64,000 nucleotides of DNA from Verrucomicrobiota bacterium. Lineage in GTDB: Bacteria; Verrucomicrobiota; Verrucomicrobiia; Opitutales; Opitutaceae. The translations under genes and the position numbers were made by a program. Location of the stretch: contig JAUWBD010000003.1 of assembly GCA_030605125.1 (NCBI GenBank), forward strand, positions 1 through 64,000. Direction: 5' to 3'. Below, in pieces: positions 8,308-17,300 of the stretch (its first letter is position 1; the number at the start of each line of letters is the position of its first letter). Below the pieces are notes generated by a model. It was not told the origin of the DNA, searched no databases, and saw nothing but the letters and a program-made list of their open reading frames with translations.

Positions 8308-10374
8308 ATGCCCCTCCCCGCCCAACTCACCGTCCACGGCGAGTCATCTCGTTTTTGGAGCCTTCACGCTCCCGCTCTCGCCACGCCGCTCGCGGTCGCC
8401 GCCCCGATCATCCGCGTGGACGACCAGGACCTCACGCTCGCCTCCACCGCGCTGCGCGAACTGCCGGCGCACGAGCTCCCCCACGGCGTCACCGAGCGTC
8501 GCTGGATGGGCCCGGTCGCCGGTCGCCCCGAGCTTTCGGTCGAATTCGTCGTGCGCCTCGCGCCCGACAGCCCTATCGCACGCTTTCGTTACGTTCTCCA
8601 CTCGACCAAACCTGTCCGCCTGACCAACGACCCCGCAGGCCGCAACGCGCTCTCCTACCTGCGCGTCTCCGTCGCCGACCTGCCGCGCGCCACCGAGGTT
8701 CGTTTCTCCAGCTACCTCAAGACCGTCCACAGCTTCGCCCTCGAGGAGGTGCCGCTGCCCGCCGCCCATTTCGAGGCCGGCCTTTCGTTCATGGGCCCGC
8801 TCCTCGCCGCGAGCGACGGCGCCACCTCGCTTGCCCTCGCCTACGAGCACGGCTCGCAGTCCACCAATCGCTTCGTCGAGTTTCGCCTCGCCGCCGACCG
8901 CTCCGTCACGCTCGCCGCGGTCAAGGGCAACTACTTCCACGGCCGCGTCGTCGGCCCGGGCGCGCCCTACGAGACCATCTGGTTCCAGCTCGGCGCCGTC
9001 GCGGGCGACGAAGCCGCGCTCGCCGCCGCCTACCGCGACTTCGTGCTCCGCCGCCTCTCGCCCAACCCCGAGTCGCGCCGCCCGCACGTCTTCTACAACA
9101 CCTGGAACCACCAGGAGCGCCTCAAGAACTGGCACAAGCGCCCCTACCTCGCCGAGATGACGCAGGAGCGCATGCTCGCCGAGATCGACGTCGCCGGCCG
9201 CATGGGCGTGGACGTCTTCGTCATCGACACCGGTTGGTATTCAAAAACCGGTGACTGGCGCGTGGACCTCTCCCGTTTCCCCGACGGCCTCAAGGCCGTG
9301 CGCGAGGCCCTCGACGCCCGCGGCATGAAGCTCGGCCTCTGGTTCAACCCCACCATCGCCGCCCTCACCAGCGAGATGCACGCCAAGCACCGCGACTGCA
9401 TCCAGGAGTGGCGCGGCGTGCAGCACCCGCCCCACGCGCACTGGGAAGGAGAGCCCAGCCAGGGCCTCTGCCTCGTCAGCCGCTACGCCGAAGCCTACGC
9501 CCAGGAGCTCATCCGCCTCGTGCGCGAACTCGGCGTCACCTACTTCAAGTGGGACGCCATCGGCCAGGAGGGTCCGCACTCCTGCGACGCCCCCGGCCAC
9601 GACCACGGCGGCCCCGACAACTCCCCCGAGGAGCGCAACGCCTGCTACGGCTTCGAGCAGGTTCGTGCCATGGCCAAGGTCGTGGACCGCGTCTGCGCCG
9701 AGTGCCCCGAGGCGATCTTCGACTTCGACATCACCGAGCCCGGCCGCTCCGTCGGCCTCGCCTTCCTCGCCGCTGGAAAATACTTCCTCATCAACAACGG
9801 CCCCTACCACTGGGAATACGACCTGCCGGGGACGACCGACGGCAACGCCAACCTCTTCTTCTTCCCCGGCCCGGCCCGCGCCTGGATCTGCCGCGCGCCG
9901 CTCACCTACGACAAGTGGATCCCCTCGATCCTCTTCCTCACCCACTACCTGCCCGACGCGCCCGCCGACTCGCAGCTCATCAACGTCGTTTCGCTCATGC
10001 TCGGCCAGAATGGCATCTGGGGCGACCTGCTCTCGCTCGACGCCGAGAGCGTCGCGCGCTGGCGCCGCCTGCTCGATCTCTACAAGCAGGTCCGCAACTC
10101 CGTCACGCTCGCCTCACCCGTCCGCACCGGCCCGGTCGGCGGTGATCCCGAGGTGCACGAAAAAATCGCGCCCGACGGCCGCGGCCTCGTCGCGATCTTC
10201 GCCAGCACGCCCGGCACCTACGACTACCTCACCCACGCCACTCATCTCGCCCCCGCGCTCGCCGGCACGCCCGACGTGGAAGTGGTCCGCACCCTGCCCG
10301 ACGGCCGCGTCCACCTGCGCGCGACCTTCGCCGCCCCAAGCGCCCGCGTCGTCTTCTTCGGCGCCACTTCCTGA
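8308..10374 (+). CDS. Alpha-galactosidase-like glycoside hydrolase, clan GH-D (GH36-related)
   Basis: The 688-residue protein has an N-terminal beta sandwich (about residues 1-260), a TIM barrel with MGVDVFVIDTGWY and DGLKAVREALDARGMKLGLW, and the motif YFKWDAIG, in which D416 sits where GH36/GH27 enzymes carry the nucleophile. The usual GH36 acid/base segment (CSSGGGRxD) is not recognisable; the equivalent place reads FDFDITEPGRSVG, so the substrate may differ from plain alpha-galactosides. A small C-terminal beta domain ends the protein. No signal peptide is present. It lies ten bases after the GH42 gene in the same operon, in line with joint removal of galactosyl residues. The clan is well supported; exact family and specificity are not. 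Confidence 0.8.
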   Translation: MPLPAQLTVHGESSRFWSLHAPALATPLAVAAPIIRVDDQDLTLASTALRELPAHELPHGVTERRWMGPVAGRPELSVEFVVRLAPDSPIARFRYVLHSTKPVRLTNDPAGRNALSYLRVSVADLPRATEVRFSSYLKTVHSFALEEVPLPAAHFEAGLSFMGPLLAASDGATSLALAYEHGSQSTNRFVEFRLAADRSVTLAAVKGNYFHGRVVGPGAPYETIWFQLGAVAGDEAALAAAYRDFVLRRLSPNPESRRPHVFYNTWNHQERLKNWHKRPYLAEMTQERMLAEIDVAGRMGVDVFVIDTGWYSKTGDWRVDLSRFPDGLKAVREALDARGMKLGLWFNPTIAALTSEMHAKHRDCIQEWRGVQHPPHAHWEGEPSQGLCLVSRYAEAYAQELIRLVRELGVTYFKWDAIGQEGPHSCDAPGHDHGGPDNSPEERNACYGFEQVRAMAKVVDRVCAECPEAIFDFDITEPGRSVGLAFLAAGKYFLINNGPYHWEYDLPGTTDGNANLFFFPGPARAWICRAPLTYDKWIPSILFLTHYLPDAPADSQLINVVSLMLGQNGIWGDLLSLDAESVARWRRLLDLYKQVRNSVTLASPVRTGPVGGDPEVHEKIAPDGRGLVAIFASTPGTYDYLTHATHLAPALAGTPDVEVVRTLPDGRVHLRATFAAPSARVVFFGATS

Positions 10375-10380
10375 GCGCCT

Positions 10381-10404
10381 GGAGGGACGCCGTCCCCGGC
10401 GTCC
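10381..10404. repeat. Short palindromic element, copy 2 (GGACGCCG type)
   Basis: GGACGCCG, a TCCC loop and CGGCGTCC form a perfect 8-bp stem starting 11 bases after the stop at 10374. The same unit lies at 566-588. The outer two base pairs of the stem are only present here. Confidence 0.65.
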
Positions 10405-10440
10405 GCGTCGTTACGTGCAGCCGGAGCCCGGAGCATCTAA

Positions 10441-10592
10441 CCGCGGATAGCGCGGATGGGCGCGGATGCAGACGGAGCGACCACAGATCACACAGATTTC
10501 CACAGATAAATCCTATCCGTGTTCATCCGTGCCCTCCGTGGTTTAAAAAGCTTCCCCTGCCGCTCATCCGCGCCCATCCGAGCTATCCGCGG
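10441..10592. repeat. Nested 152-bp imperfect inverted repeat
   Basis: The outer arms (10441-10468 and 10565-10592) are 28 bp each and differ at one position: the left begins CCGCGGATAGCGCGGATG and the right is its complement. Inside, a second pair of arms (about 10481-10508 and 10514-10542) pairs more loosely; each is built from a repeated unit, CACAGAT on the left and ATCCGTG on the right. Transcribed, the whole would fold into one long stem. The right arm ends exactly at the stop codon of the reverse creatininase-like gene. It fills most of the 218-bp gap between two convergent genes. Confidence 0.85.
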
Positions 10593-11339
10593 TCAAGAAA
10601 CCGCACCGCGCGCCGCGCACGCCGCGCGCACCTCGCGCGCCATCCGCTCCACGATCGCCTCCACGCAGCGTCGCCCGAGCTCGGCCGACGAATCGCGCGG
10701 CACGTCCTGCCCCCACCAGGTCCACTCGCCCGTCTCGCGATACCAGTCGTGAGGCGGGTTCTCATACATCCGCGGGATCGTCGTCGGCTCGCGAAAGCGC
10801 TCCATCCGCACCAGCTCGGGCCGCAGAAACAGCATCATCGAGGTCTCCCACTTGCCCGCGTGGTCCCACGGGGTCTGCCCGTCGATCTCCACGCCTTCGT
10901 ATTCCGCCTGCGCGATCAGCCGCACGCCGCTGCTCGCGTGCTCCTTTTCGTAGCCGCTAGCGAAGCGTTTTAACCAGTCCATCTGGCAAGGCCCGTAGTG
11001 CCCGGTCAGCAGCACGATCACCTTCGCGCCGACCTTCCTCAACTGGTCGCAGAGCTCGGTGAAAAGCAGCGTCATCAAAGCGTCCGAAAAAGTCAGCGTG
11101 CCGGCGTAGCGCGAGTAGCCGGGCCGGCCGTAGTAGTTGGGCGGCAGCACCACCCCGCCGCCGAGCCGCTCCGCCACGCGCAGGCAGATCGCGTGCGCCT
11201 TCAGCGCGTCGAGCCCGAGCGGCAGGTGGTCGGCGTGCCACTCGAGCAAGCCCGTCGGCACGAGAAACACCGGCAGCCGGTCCACCGCCGCCAAAAATTC
11301 ATCCGGGCTCATCTCCTCGTATCGATGCGAACCTGCCAT
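10593..11339 (-). CDS. Creatininase family amidohydrolase
   Basis: The 248-residue protein has the family metal-site pattern in changed form: LLEWHADHLPLGLDALKA (usual ExHGxHLPxxxD), with Glu, both His and Asp kept, followed by LLTGHYGPCQMDWL in place of the usual NGHGGN segment, and a late Glu in WETSMM. Creatininase-fold enzymes are metal-dependent amide or lactone-type hydrolases; members include creatininase, MftE and enzymes of riboflavin-type pathways, so the substrate cannot be inferred from the family. It is the only reverse gene between 2 and 22 kb and has no partner here, but a second family member at 57352 sits inside a sugar operon. Its stop codon touches a long inverted repeat. 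Confidence 0.85.
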   Translation of the reverse strand: MAGSHRYEEMSPDEFLAAVDRLPVFLVPTGLLEWHADHLPLGLDALKAHAICLRVAERLGGGVVLPPNYYGRPGYSRYAGTLTFSDALMTLLFTELCDQLRKVGAKVIVLLTGHYGPCQMDWLKRFASGYEKEHASSGVRLIAQAEYEGVEIDGQTPWDHAGKWETSMMLFLRPELVRMERFREPTTIPRMYENPPHDWYRETGEWTWWGQDVPRDSSAELGRRCVEAIVERMAREVRAACAARGAVS

Positions 11340-11428
11340 GGGCCGCAGCCTCGCCTCGCCGCCCGCGCCGTCAACCGCCCCTCGCCCGCCGCTTCCGCAA
11401 GTCGTGGCGACGGAGGAATCGCGCCTTT

Positions 11429-11444
11429 CCGCAAGGGCTTGCGG
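11429..11444. promoter_or_regulatory. Palindrome in the leader of an Asp-box gene
   Basis: CCGCAAGGGCTTGCGG is a perfect palindrome with 7-bp arms, 56 bp before the ATG at 11501. The same 16 bases, with similar flanks (TTT before and CTCCGGTGGC shortly after), lie before the related gene at 42449. It may be an operator or a leader hairpin shared by the two genes; it may also be a dispersed repeat. Confidence 0.45.
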
Positions 11445-11500
11445 TCGTCTCCGGTGGCACCTGCCGCAACGGACGGTTTCCCTGCGTGTCTCAACCTGCG

Positions 11501-14287
11501 ATGCCTGCCCTAACCCCGTCCGTGTTCCGCCCCCTTCTTGTCTTCGTCTGCACCGCGCTCGCGCTGCTGACGGCGTCCGCCGCCGCCGCCGCGCCCACCG
11601 CGCCGGGCCCCCTCCTTTGGGTGCCCCTCGGCGAGCCCGGCGTCGGAGGCTTCCTCACCGCCGTTCAGGTCAGCCCGCACGATTCGCGCCGCGTGATGCT
11701 CGGCGGCGACATGCTCGGCATCGGCGTCAGCAACGACGGCGGCTCCACCTGGCAGCCCTCCGTGTCCCCCGCCTCCGAGATCGGCGACTTCTCCTTCCAC
11801 CCCACCAACCCGGAGGTCATCTGGGCCGGCTCGATGAGCGGCCCGCTCCTTTCGACCGACGGCGGCCGCACCTTCACCCTTCGCCGCGAGGGCTTCCCGC
11901 CCGTATCCGGCGGGCACTACAGCGCTCCGGTCGAGGTCGTGCGTTTCGACCCCACCGATTCCGGCCGGCTGCTCGCCTTCGGCGGCTCCTCCCGCCGCTG
12001 GTCCTCGCCCGGCAAGCCCGCCTGGGGCGCCGTCTGGGAGTCGCGCAACGGCGGTCGCAACTGGACCCGCCTCACCACCCTCACCGCCGCCGGCTCCTCC
12101 GACTCCGCCGCCGACGGCCTCAACATCGTCTCCGCCGCCTTCTCCCCCGCCAATCCCCGCCGCCTCTTCGCCAGCCTCCACCAGGGCGGCGTGCTCGTCT
12201 CCAACGACTCCGGCCGCACCTGGGAACCGCGCAACCACGGCCTGCCCGGCAACGGCGCCGACCGCATCGCCCTCCACCCCGCCGACGCCGACATCGCCTA
12301 CGTCGCCATCGGCAACCACAAGCCCGCCGGCGAATCCGAATTCCGCGGCAGCGGCATCTTCAAGACCACCGACGGCGGCCGCAACTGGACCCGCGTCTCC
12401 AACGGCCTCGCCCAGGTGCCCAACCGCGACTGGAACATGGCGTCGCGCTACGGCCTCGTCCTCCTCGCCCCCGGCGAGCCCGACACGCTCTTCACCGCCG
12501 ACACCGCCTGGAACGGCGGCGTGATCTACCGCTCCCGCGACGGCGGCGCCTCCTGGACGCCCGTCGCCACCCGCGGCAACGTCGGCCACGCCGACACCTC
12601 CGGAATCACCAAGCCGGTCTTCAAACCCGACGTCGGCATGTTCGCCGGCCTCGGCATGAGCATGGGCGGCTTCGATCCCGCCAACCCCTCCATCGCCTTC
12701 CTCGCCAACATGGAGACCGTGCTGCGCACCACCGACGGCGGCGACACCTGGCAGGACGTCACCGCCGAGCGCGTGACCGACGCCCCCCGCCCCGACTCCT
12801 GGCGCGGCACCGGCTACACCGGCTGGTGCTCCACCGACATCGCCTTCGCCCCCGACACCGCCGGCGAGTCCACGCTCATGGCGATGGATGCCGCCAAGAT
12901 CTGGCGCTCCTCGGACGACTTCCGCTCCTGGACCTACCACGGCCACAAGCCCTGGCCCTGGGGCGGCGGCATCCAAGCCGTTTACGCCGGCCCCTGGATC
13001 TACGCCACCGCCGGCCAGCACGGCAGCTACCACGGCATCTACCGCGTCCACCGCGAGACCAACGAGGTCGTCGTCTTCCAGGGCGAGGAGCACGGCCTGC
13101 CCAAGTGGCCCGGCAACGTCGGCCTCGGCGGCATCCACGCCCACCCCTCCCGCCCCGACACCGTTTACGCCGTCGTCCGCGGCGGCCTCATGCGCAGCGA
13201 CGACGCCGGCAAATCCTGGCGCGTCATCCTCGAGCGCGCCGGCGCCTCGCAGGTCGCCGGTGATCCGCGCCACCCCGACGTGCTCTACGTGAGCGGTCGC
13301 GACGGCGTCCTCCGCAGCACCGACGGCGGCGCCGAGTTCAAGCTCATCGGCGGCCCCCGCCCCGCCGGCCGCGGCCGCCTCCGCGTCGCCGCCGACGGCC
13401 GCGTCTATGTCACGCTCTGGCGCGAGGCCCGCTCCGGCCTCTGGCGCTGGAGCCCCGAGACCGGCTGGCGTCGCCTCTTCGACGAGACCTACGCCAAGGA
13501 CGTTGCCATCGATCCCGCCGATCCCACCCGCCTCGCCGTCGTCACCAACGACGACCCCTACCACGATCTCAACCGCGCCACCGGCGTCTGGCTCTCCGCC
13601 GACGACGGCGCCACCTGGCGTCGTGCCAACGAGGGCCTGCCCATGCTCCGCGGCCAGACCATCGCCTTCGATCCGCACCACCGCGGCCGCCTCGTCATGG
13701 GCACCTTCGGCCGCGGCTTCTTCCTCACCGACTGGCCCGCCGGCCACCAGCCCGCCGGCACCCCGCGCCGGCACGTGCACGACGGCGACGACGCCGCCTT
13801 CGCCACTCCCGACGACGACTCCGAGCTCGTCCCCGGCCTGCCCCCGCTCCGCAACACCTCCATGACCAAGGGCGGCCGCGAGGCCGTGCACTGGACGCGC
13901 ACCTGGATCGGCTCCGGCCGCATCGAGGTCCGCCGCGACACCGAGGTGTTTTTCTCCCCGCCCGCCTCGCTCCGCATCGCCTCCATCGGCGGCCCCGCCA
14001 ACGGCCAGGTGATGCAGCAAGTCGCCGCCTCGCCCGGGCAGACCTTCACCGTCTCCGGCCAGCTCCGCACCGCCGGCAGCGCCAAGGTCAACGCCGCCCT
14101 CCAGTTCTACGACGCCTCCGGCCAGCCCTTCGAGTTCCTGCAGCTTCGCTACGCGCAAAACACCTCCGACTGGGGCTCCTTCAGCCGCGCCGTCACCGTG
14201 CCGCCCCGCACCGCCACGGTCGCCTTCGTCGTGCTCCTCGAGGGCGACGGCCGCGCCTGGGTGGACGACTTCGCCGTCTCGCCCTGA
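11501..14287 (+). CDS. Secreted Asp-box beta-propeller protein with C-terminal beta-sandwich module
   Basis: The 928-residue product has a signal peptide (about residues 1-32, LLVFVCTALALLTASAAAAA) and a long run of Asp-box blades, among them VSNDGGSTWQ, LSTDGGRTFT, VSNDSGRTWE, KTTDGGRNWT, RSRDGGASWT, RTTDGGDTWQ and RSDDAGKSWR. This is the GH74-like fold, here about 760 residues long. Residues about 790-928 form a CBM-like beta sandwich (VHWTRTWIGSGRIEV to VDDFAVSP) that probably binds carbohydrate. The ATG at 11501 is preferred to a GTG at 11486. The protein is more divergent from the 14373, 34413 and 42449 proteins than those are from each other. A post-gene hairpin follows the stop. Confidence 0.85.
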   Translation: MPALTPSVFRPLLVFVCTALALLTASAAAAAPTAPGPLLWVPLGEPGVGGFLTAVQVSPHDSRRVMLGGDMLGIGVSNDGGSTWQPSVSPASEIGDFSFHPTNPEVIWAGSMSGPLLSTDGGRTFTLRREGFPPVSGGHYSAPVEVVRFDPTDSGRLLAFGGSSRRWSSPGKPAWGAVWESRNGGRNWTRLTTLTAAGSSDSAADGLNIVSAAFSPANPRRLFASLHQGGVLVSNDSGRTWEPRNHGLPGNGADRIALHPADADIAYVAIGNHKPAGESEFRGSGIFKTTDGGRNWTRVSNGLAQVPNRDWNMASRYGLVLLAPGEPDTLFTADTAWNGGVIYRSRDGGASWTPVATRGNVGHADTSGITKPVFKPDVGMFAGLGMSMGGFDPANPSIAFLANMETVLRTTDGGDTWQDVTAERVTDAPRPDSWRGTGYTGWCSTDIAFAPDTAGESTLMAMDAAKIWRSSDDFRSWTYHGHKPWPWGGGIQAVYAGPWIYATAGQHGSYHGIYRVHRETNEVVVFQGEEHGLPKWPGNVGLGGIHAHPSRPDTVYAVVRGGLMRSDDAGKSWRVILERAGASQVAGDPRHPDVLYVSGRDGVLRSTDGGAEFKLIGGPRPAGRGRLRVAADGRVYVTLWREARSGLWRWSPETGWRRLFDETYAKDVAIDPADPTRLAVVTNDDPYHDLNRATGVWLSADDGATWRRANEGLPMLRGQTIAFDPHHRGRLVMGTFGRGFFLTDWPAGHQPAGTPRRHVHDGDDAAFATPDDDSELVPGLPPLRNTSMTKGGREAVHWTRTWIGSGRIEVRRDTEVFFSPPASLRIASIGGPANGQVMQQVAASPGQTFTVSGQLRTAGSAKVNAALQFYDASGQPFEFLQLRYAQNTSDWGSFSRAVTVPPRTATVAFVVLLEGDGRAWVDDFAVSP

Positions 14288-14299
14288 TCCGGAGCCGGA

Positions 14300-14321
14300 G
14301 AGGGCGTGCCCCCACGCCCTC
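14300..14321. repeat. Post-gene hairpin, GAGGGCGTG family, copy 2
   Basis: GAGGGCGTG and CACGCCCTC pair around a CCCC loop, 12 bases after the stop at 14287. No T-run follows. Confidence 0.7.
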
Positions 14322-14372
14322 CGCCCGGTTCACGCCCGCCCGCGACGCCCAAAACTTCGCGCCTCCCGCCCC

Positions 14373-17300
14373 ATGCGCCTCGCCTCCGCCGCCGCCCTCG
14401 CCCTCGCCGCCCTCATCGCGCCGCTCGCCTCCGCGCAGTGGCGCCCCGTCAACTTCACCCACGCCGAGCTGCGCGCCAAAGGCACGCTCACCGGCGACGG
14501 TTGCCAGTGGTTCCGCGCCCTCGCCATCGCGCCCACCAACGGCGACTTCATGCTCTGGTGCACCGACGTCGGCGGCCTCTTCCGCTCCCTCGACGGCGGC
14601 CGCAACTGGGAGCCTGCCAACGTCGGCTTCCACTCCCGCGGCTCCGCCGCCGTCGCCATCGATCCGCACAACGCCGACCGCGTCCTCGTCGTCGCCGCCA
14701 ACTCCGTCCCCACCGAGCGCAACGGCCTCTACCTCTCCACCGACCGCGCCGCCTCCTGGCAACAGGTCCTCCCGGTGAAAATGTCCGCCACGCGCGACAT
14801 GCGCCGCCAGATCGCCTTCGATCCCTCCACCTACGACTCCGCGCAACACCTCACCCGCGTCGTCTATTGGTCGCGCCTCGACAACGACACGCCCCACAAC
14901 CCCGCCTGGGGCGAGACCGTGCGCGACCCCGGCTTCTACAAGTCCACCGACGGCGGCGAGACCTGGGCCCGCGTCCGCGGCGGCGAGCTCGTCGCCGACG
15001 CCGAGATCGCCGTGCATCCAAAGCGTGGATACGTCTATGCCGCCACGCCCAAGGGCCTGCACGTCTCCCGCGACGGCGGCTCCACCTGGACCCTCGTCCT
15101 CCCCGGCCGCCCCACCGGCCTCGACGTCTCCCCCGCCGCGCCCGACTCCGTCTGGGTGAGCTTCGCCGACCGCGTGCTCCGCTCCGACGATTCCGGCGCC
15201 ACCTTCTCGCCCATCGCCGGCGCGCAGAGCCTACGCGCCGATCGCGCCACGCTGCGCAATCTCGCCGTCTCGCCCTCCGACCCCGCGCGCCTCGTCCTCT
15301 ACCGCGAGGGCGCCCACTGGGACTGGCCCCGCTTCACCTCGCACGACGGTGGCGCCACCTGGACGCGCGCCACGATCCACCGCGACCGCGTCATCGTGCC
15401 CACCAACTCCCGCCAGGGCCGCTTCGCCTTCCACCCCACCAACCCCGACATCATCCTCGCCCCCGGCGGCGACTACCCGATGCTCTCGCGCGACGGTGGC
15501 CGCAGCTACACCCTCGCCGGCAACGGCGTGAACAACATCTACGTCGGCGGCGCCTTCAACTTCAGCGCCGTCGATCCCGACGTCCTCTACCTCGGCTCGC
15601 AGGACTACGCCACGCTCCTCACCACCGACGGCGGCCAAAACTGGACCTACCTCGAGCCCGGCCAGAAAGGCTGGGGCGGCTACAACTACGCCACCTACGC
15701 CTCCACCGCCGACGCCCTCCTCGCCGGCGAAGCCGAGCACTGGGGCGGCCCCAGTCGCCGCGCCGTCTCGCACGACCGCGGCCGCACCTGGCGCATCGCC
15801 CGCGAAACCATCGAGCCGAAGTTCACCTACGGCGACCCGCGCGACCCGAAGATCCTCTTCGCCGGCAACCAGCGCTCGACCGACGGCGGCCGGAGCTGGT
15901 CCACGATGAACAACGCCACCAGCGTGCGCACCCACGACCACGCCTCCGGCACGCTCTACGGCGTGCGCGAGGGCAAGGACCGCCCCTCCGTCGTCGTGTT
16001 CTCCTCGGACCGCGGCGCCTCCTGGCGCGACCTCTTCACCGTCCCCGGCCAGGTGGACGACCTCGCCGTGGACCCGCAGCGCCAGCGCGTCTATGTCGCC
16101 CGCGGCGGTCGCCTCTACCAGTGGGAACGCGGCACGAAGGATCTCATCGAGCTCTTCGGCTTCGTGCACGATCAGGACGGCCCGCCGCACGTGCGATCGG
16201 TCGCCGTCGATCCGGTTGACACCTCCGTCGTCTATCTCGCGGGCAACCGAAACGTCTTCGCGAGCGACGCCAGCGCGCAACGCTCGCGCGACGGCGGCGT
16301 CACCTGGGAGAACCTCACCCGCACCACCGCGCTCGACGGCGTCGGCCTCGACGGCGGCCGCGAGGCGCACTTCGTCCGCGTGCACCCCAAGACTCGCGAG
16401 GCCTGGTTCGCCACCAACTGCTACGGCGTCTGGATCCACTCCGCCCCGTTGGGTCGCCGCTCGTCGGCGACCGCGCCCGCGTTTCGCCCCCTTCGCCACC
16501 GAACTTTCTGTCTCCGCCTCCCTCCCCACCGCTCCATGGATCACGTCCCGCCGCCGCTCCCCTTCACCGACTCCTCCGGCACCGGCGCCTGGATCAACCT
16601 CGCGCAGCCTCGCGAGCAAACCATCAGCCCCGGCTCCTTCACCGTCACCGACTGGCTGAGCGCCGACTTCTACAACCCCCATCCAGTCATCCTCCAGCTA
16701 CGCCTCTCCTTCCTCGCCGAGGACTCCGGACGCGCCGCCGAGGTGATCTTCGGCCTCTATCCTCAGGTGCACGCGCGCCTGCGCATCCCGGCCGACGCCC
16801 TCGCGCAAAACGCCTGGCTGCTCCCCCGCGAGGCCGCCCTTCTCAAGCCCATGTGCGGCGGGGACATCGTCCGCCCCGAGGAGGTCACGCGTCTCCGCCT
16901 CGAACTCCTCGCCGGCCCCGAAGCCGCCGCCGACGGCACGCCACCCGGCTTCTGGGCCACGCCCTTCACCCTCTCCGCCACCGCGCCCGCCAAGCTCCAC
17001 CACCCCGCCTCCGCGCACGCCGCCCTGCTCGACGATCTCGGCCAAAGCGCCCACGCCTCCTGGCCGGGCAAGACGCCCGATGCCGACACGCTCGTGCGCC
17101 GGCTCCGCGAGGATCTCGCCCGCGCCGACACCGAGACCTTCCCCTCGCACTGGACCCGCTGGGGCGGCTCCGCCACGCACCGTTTCGCGGCCACCGGCTG
17201 GTTCCGCACCCACCACGACGGCCGCCGCTGGTGGCTCGTCGATCCCGATGGCGGCGCCTTCTGGTCCACCGGCCCCTGCTGCGCCTCGCCGCTCGTCGAG

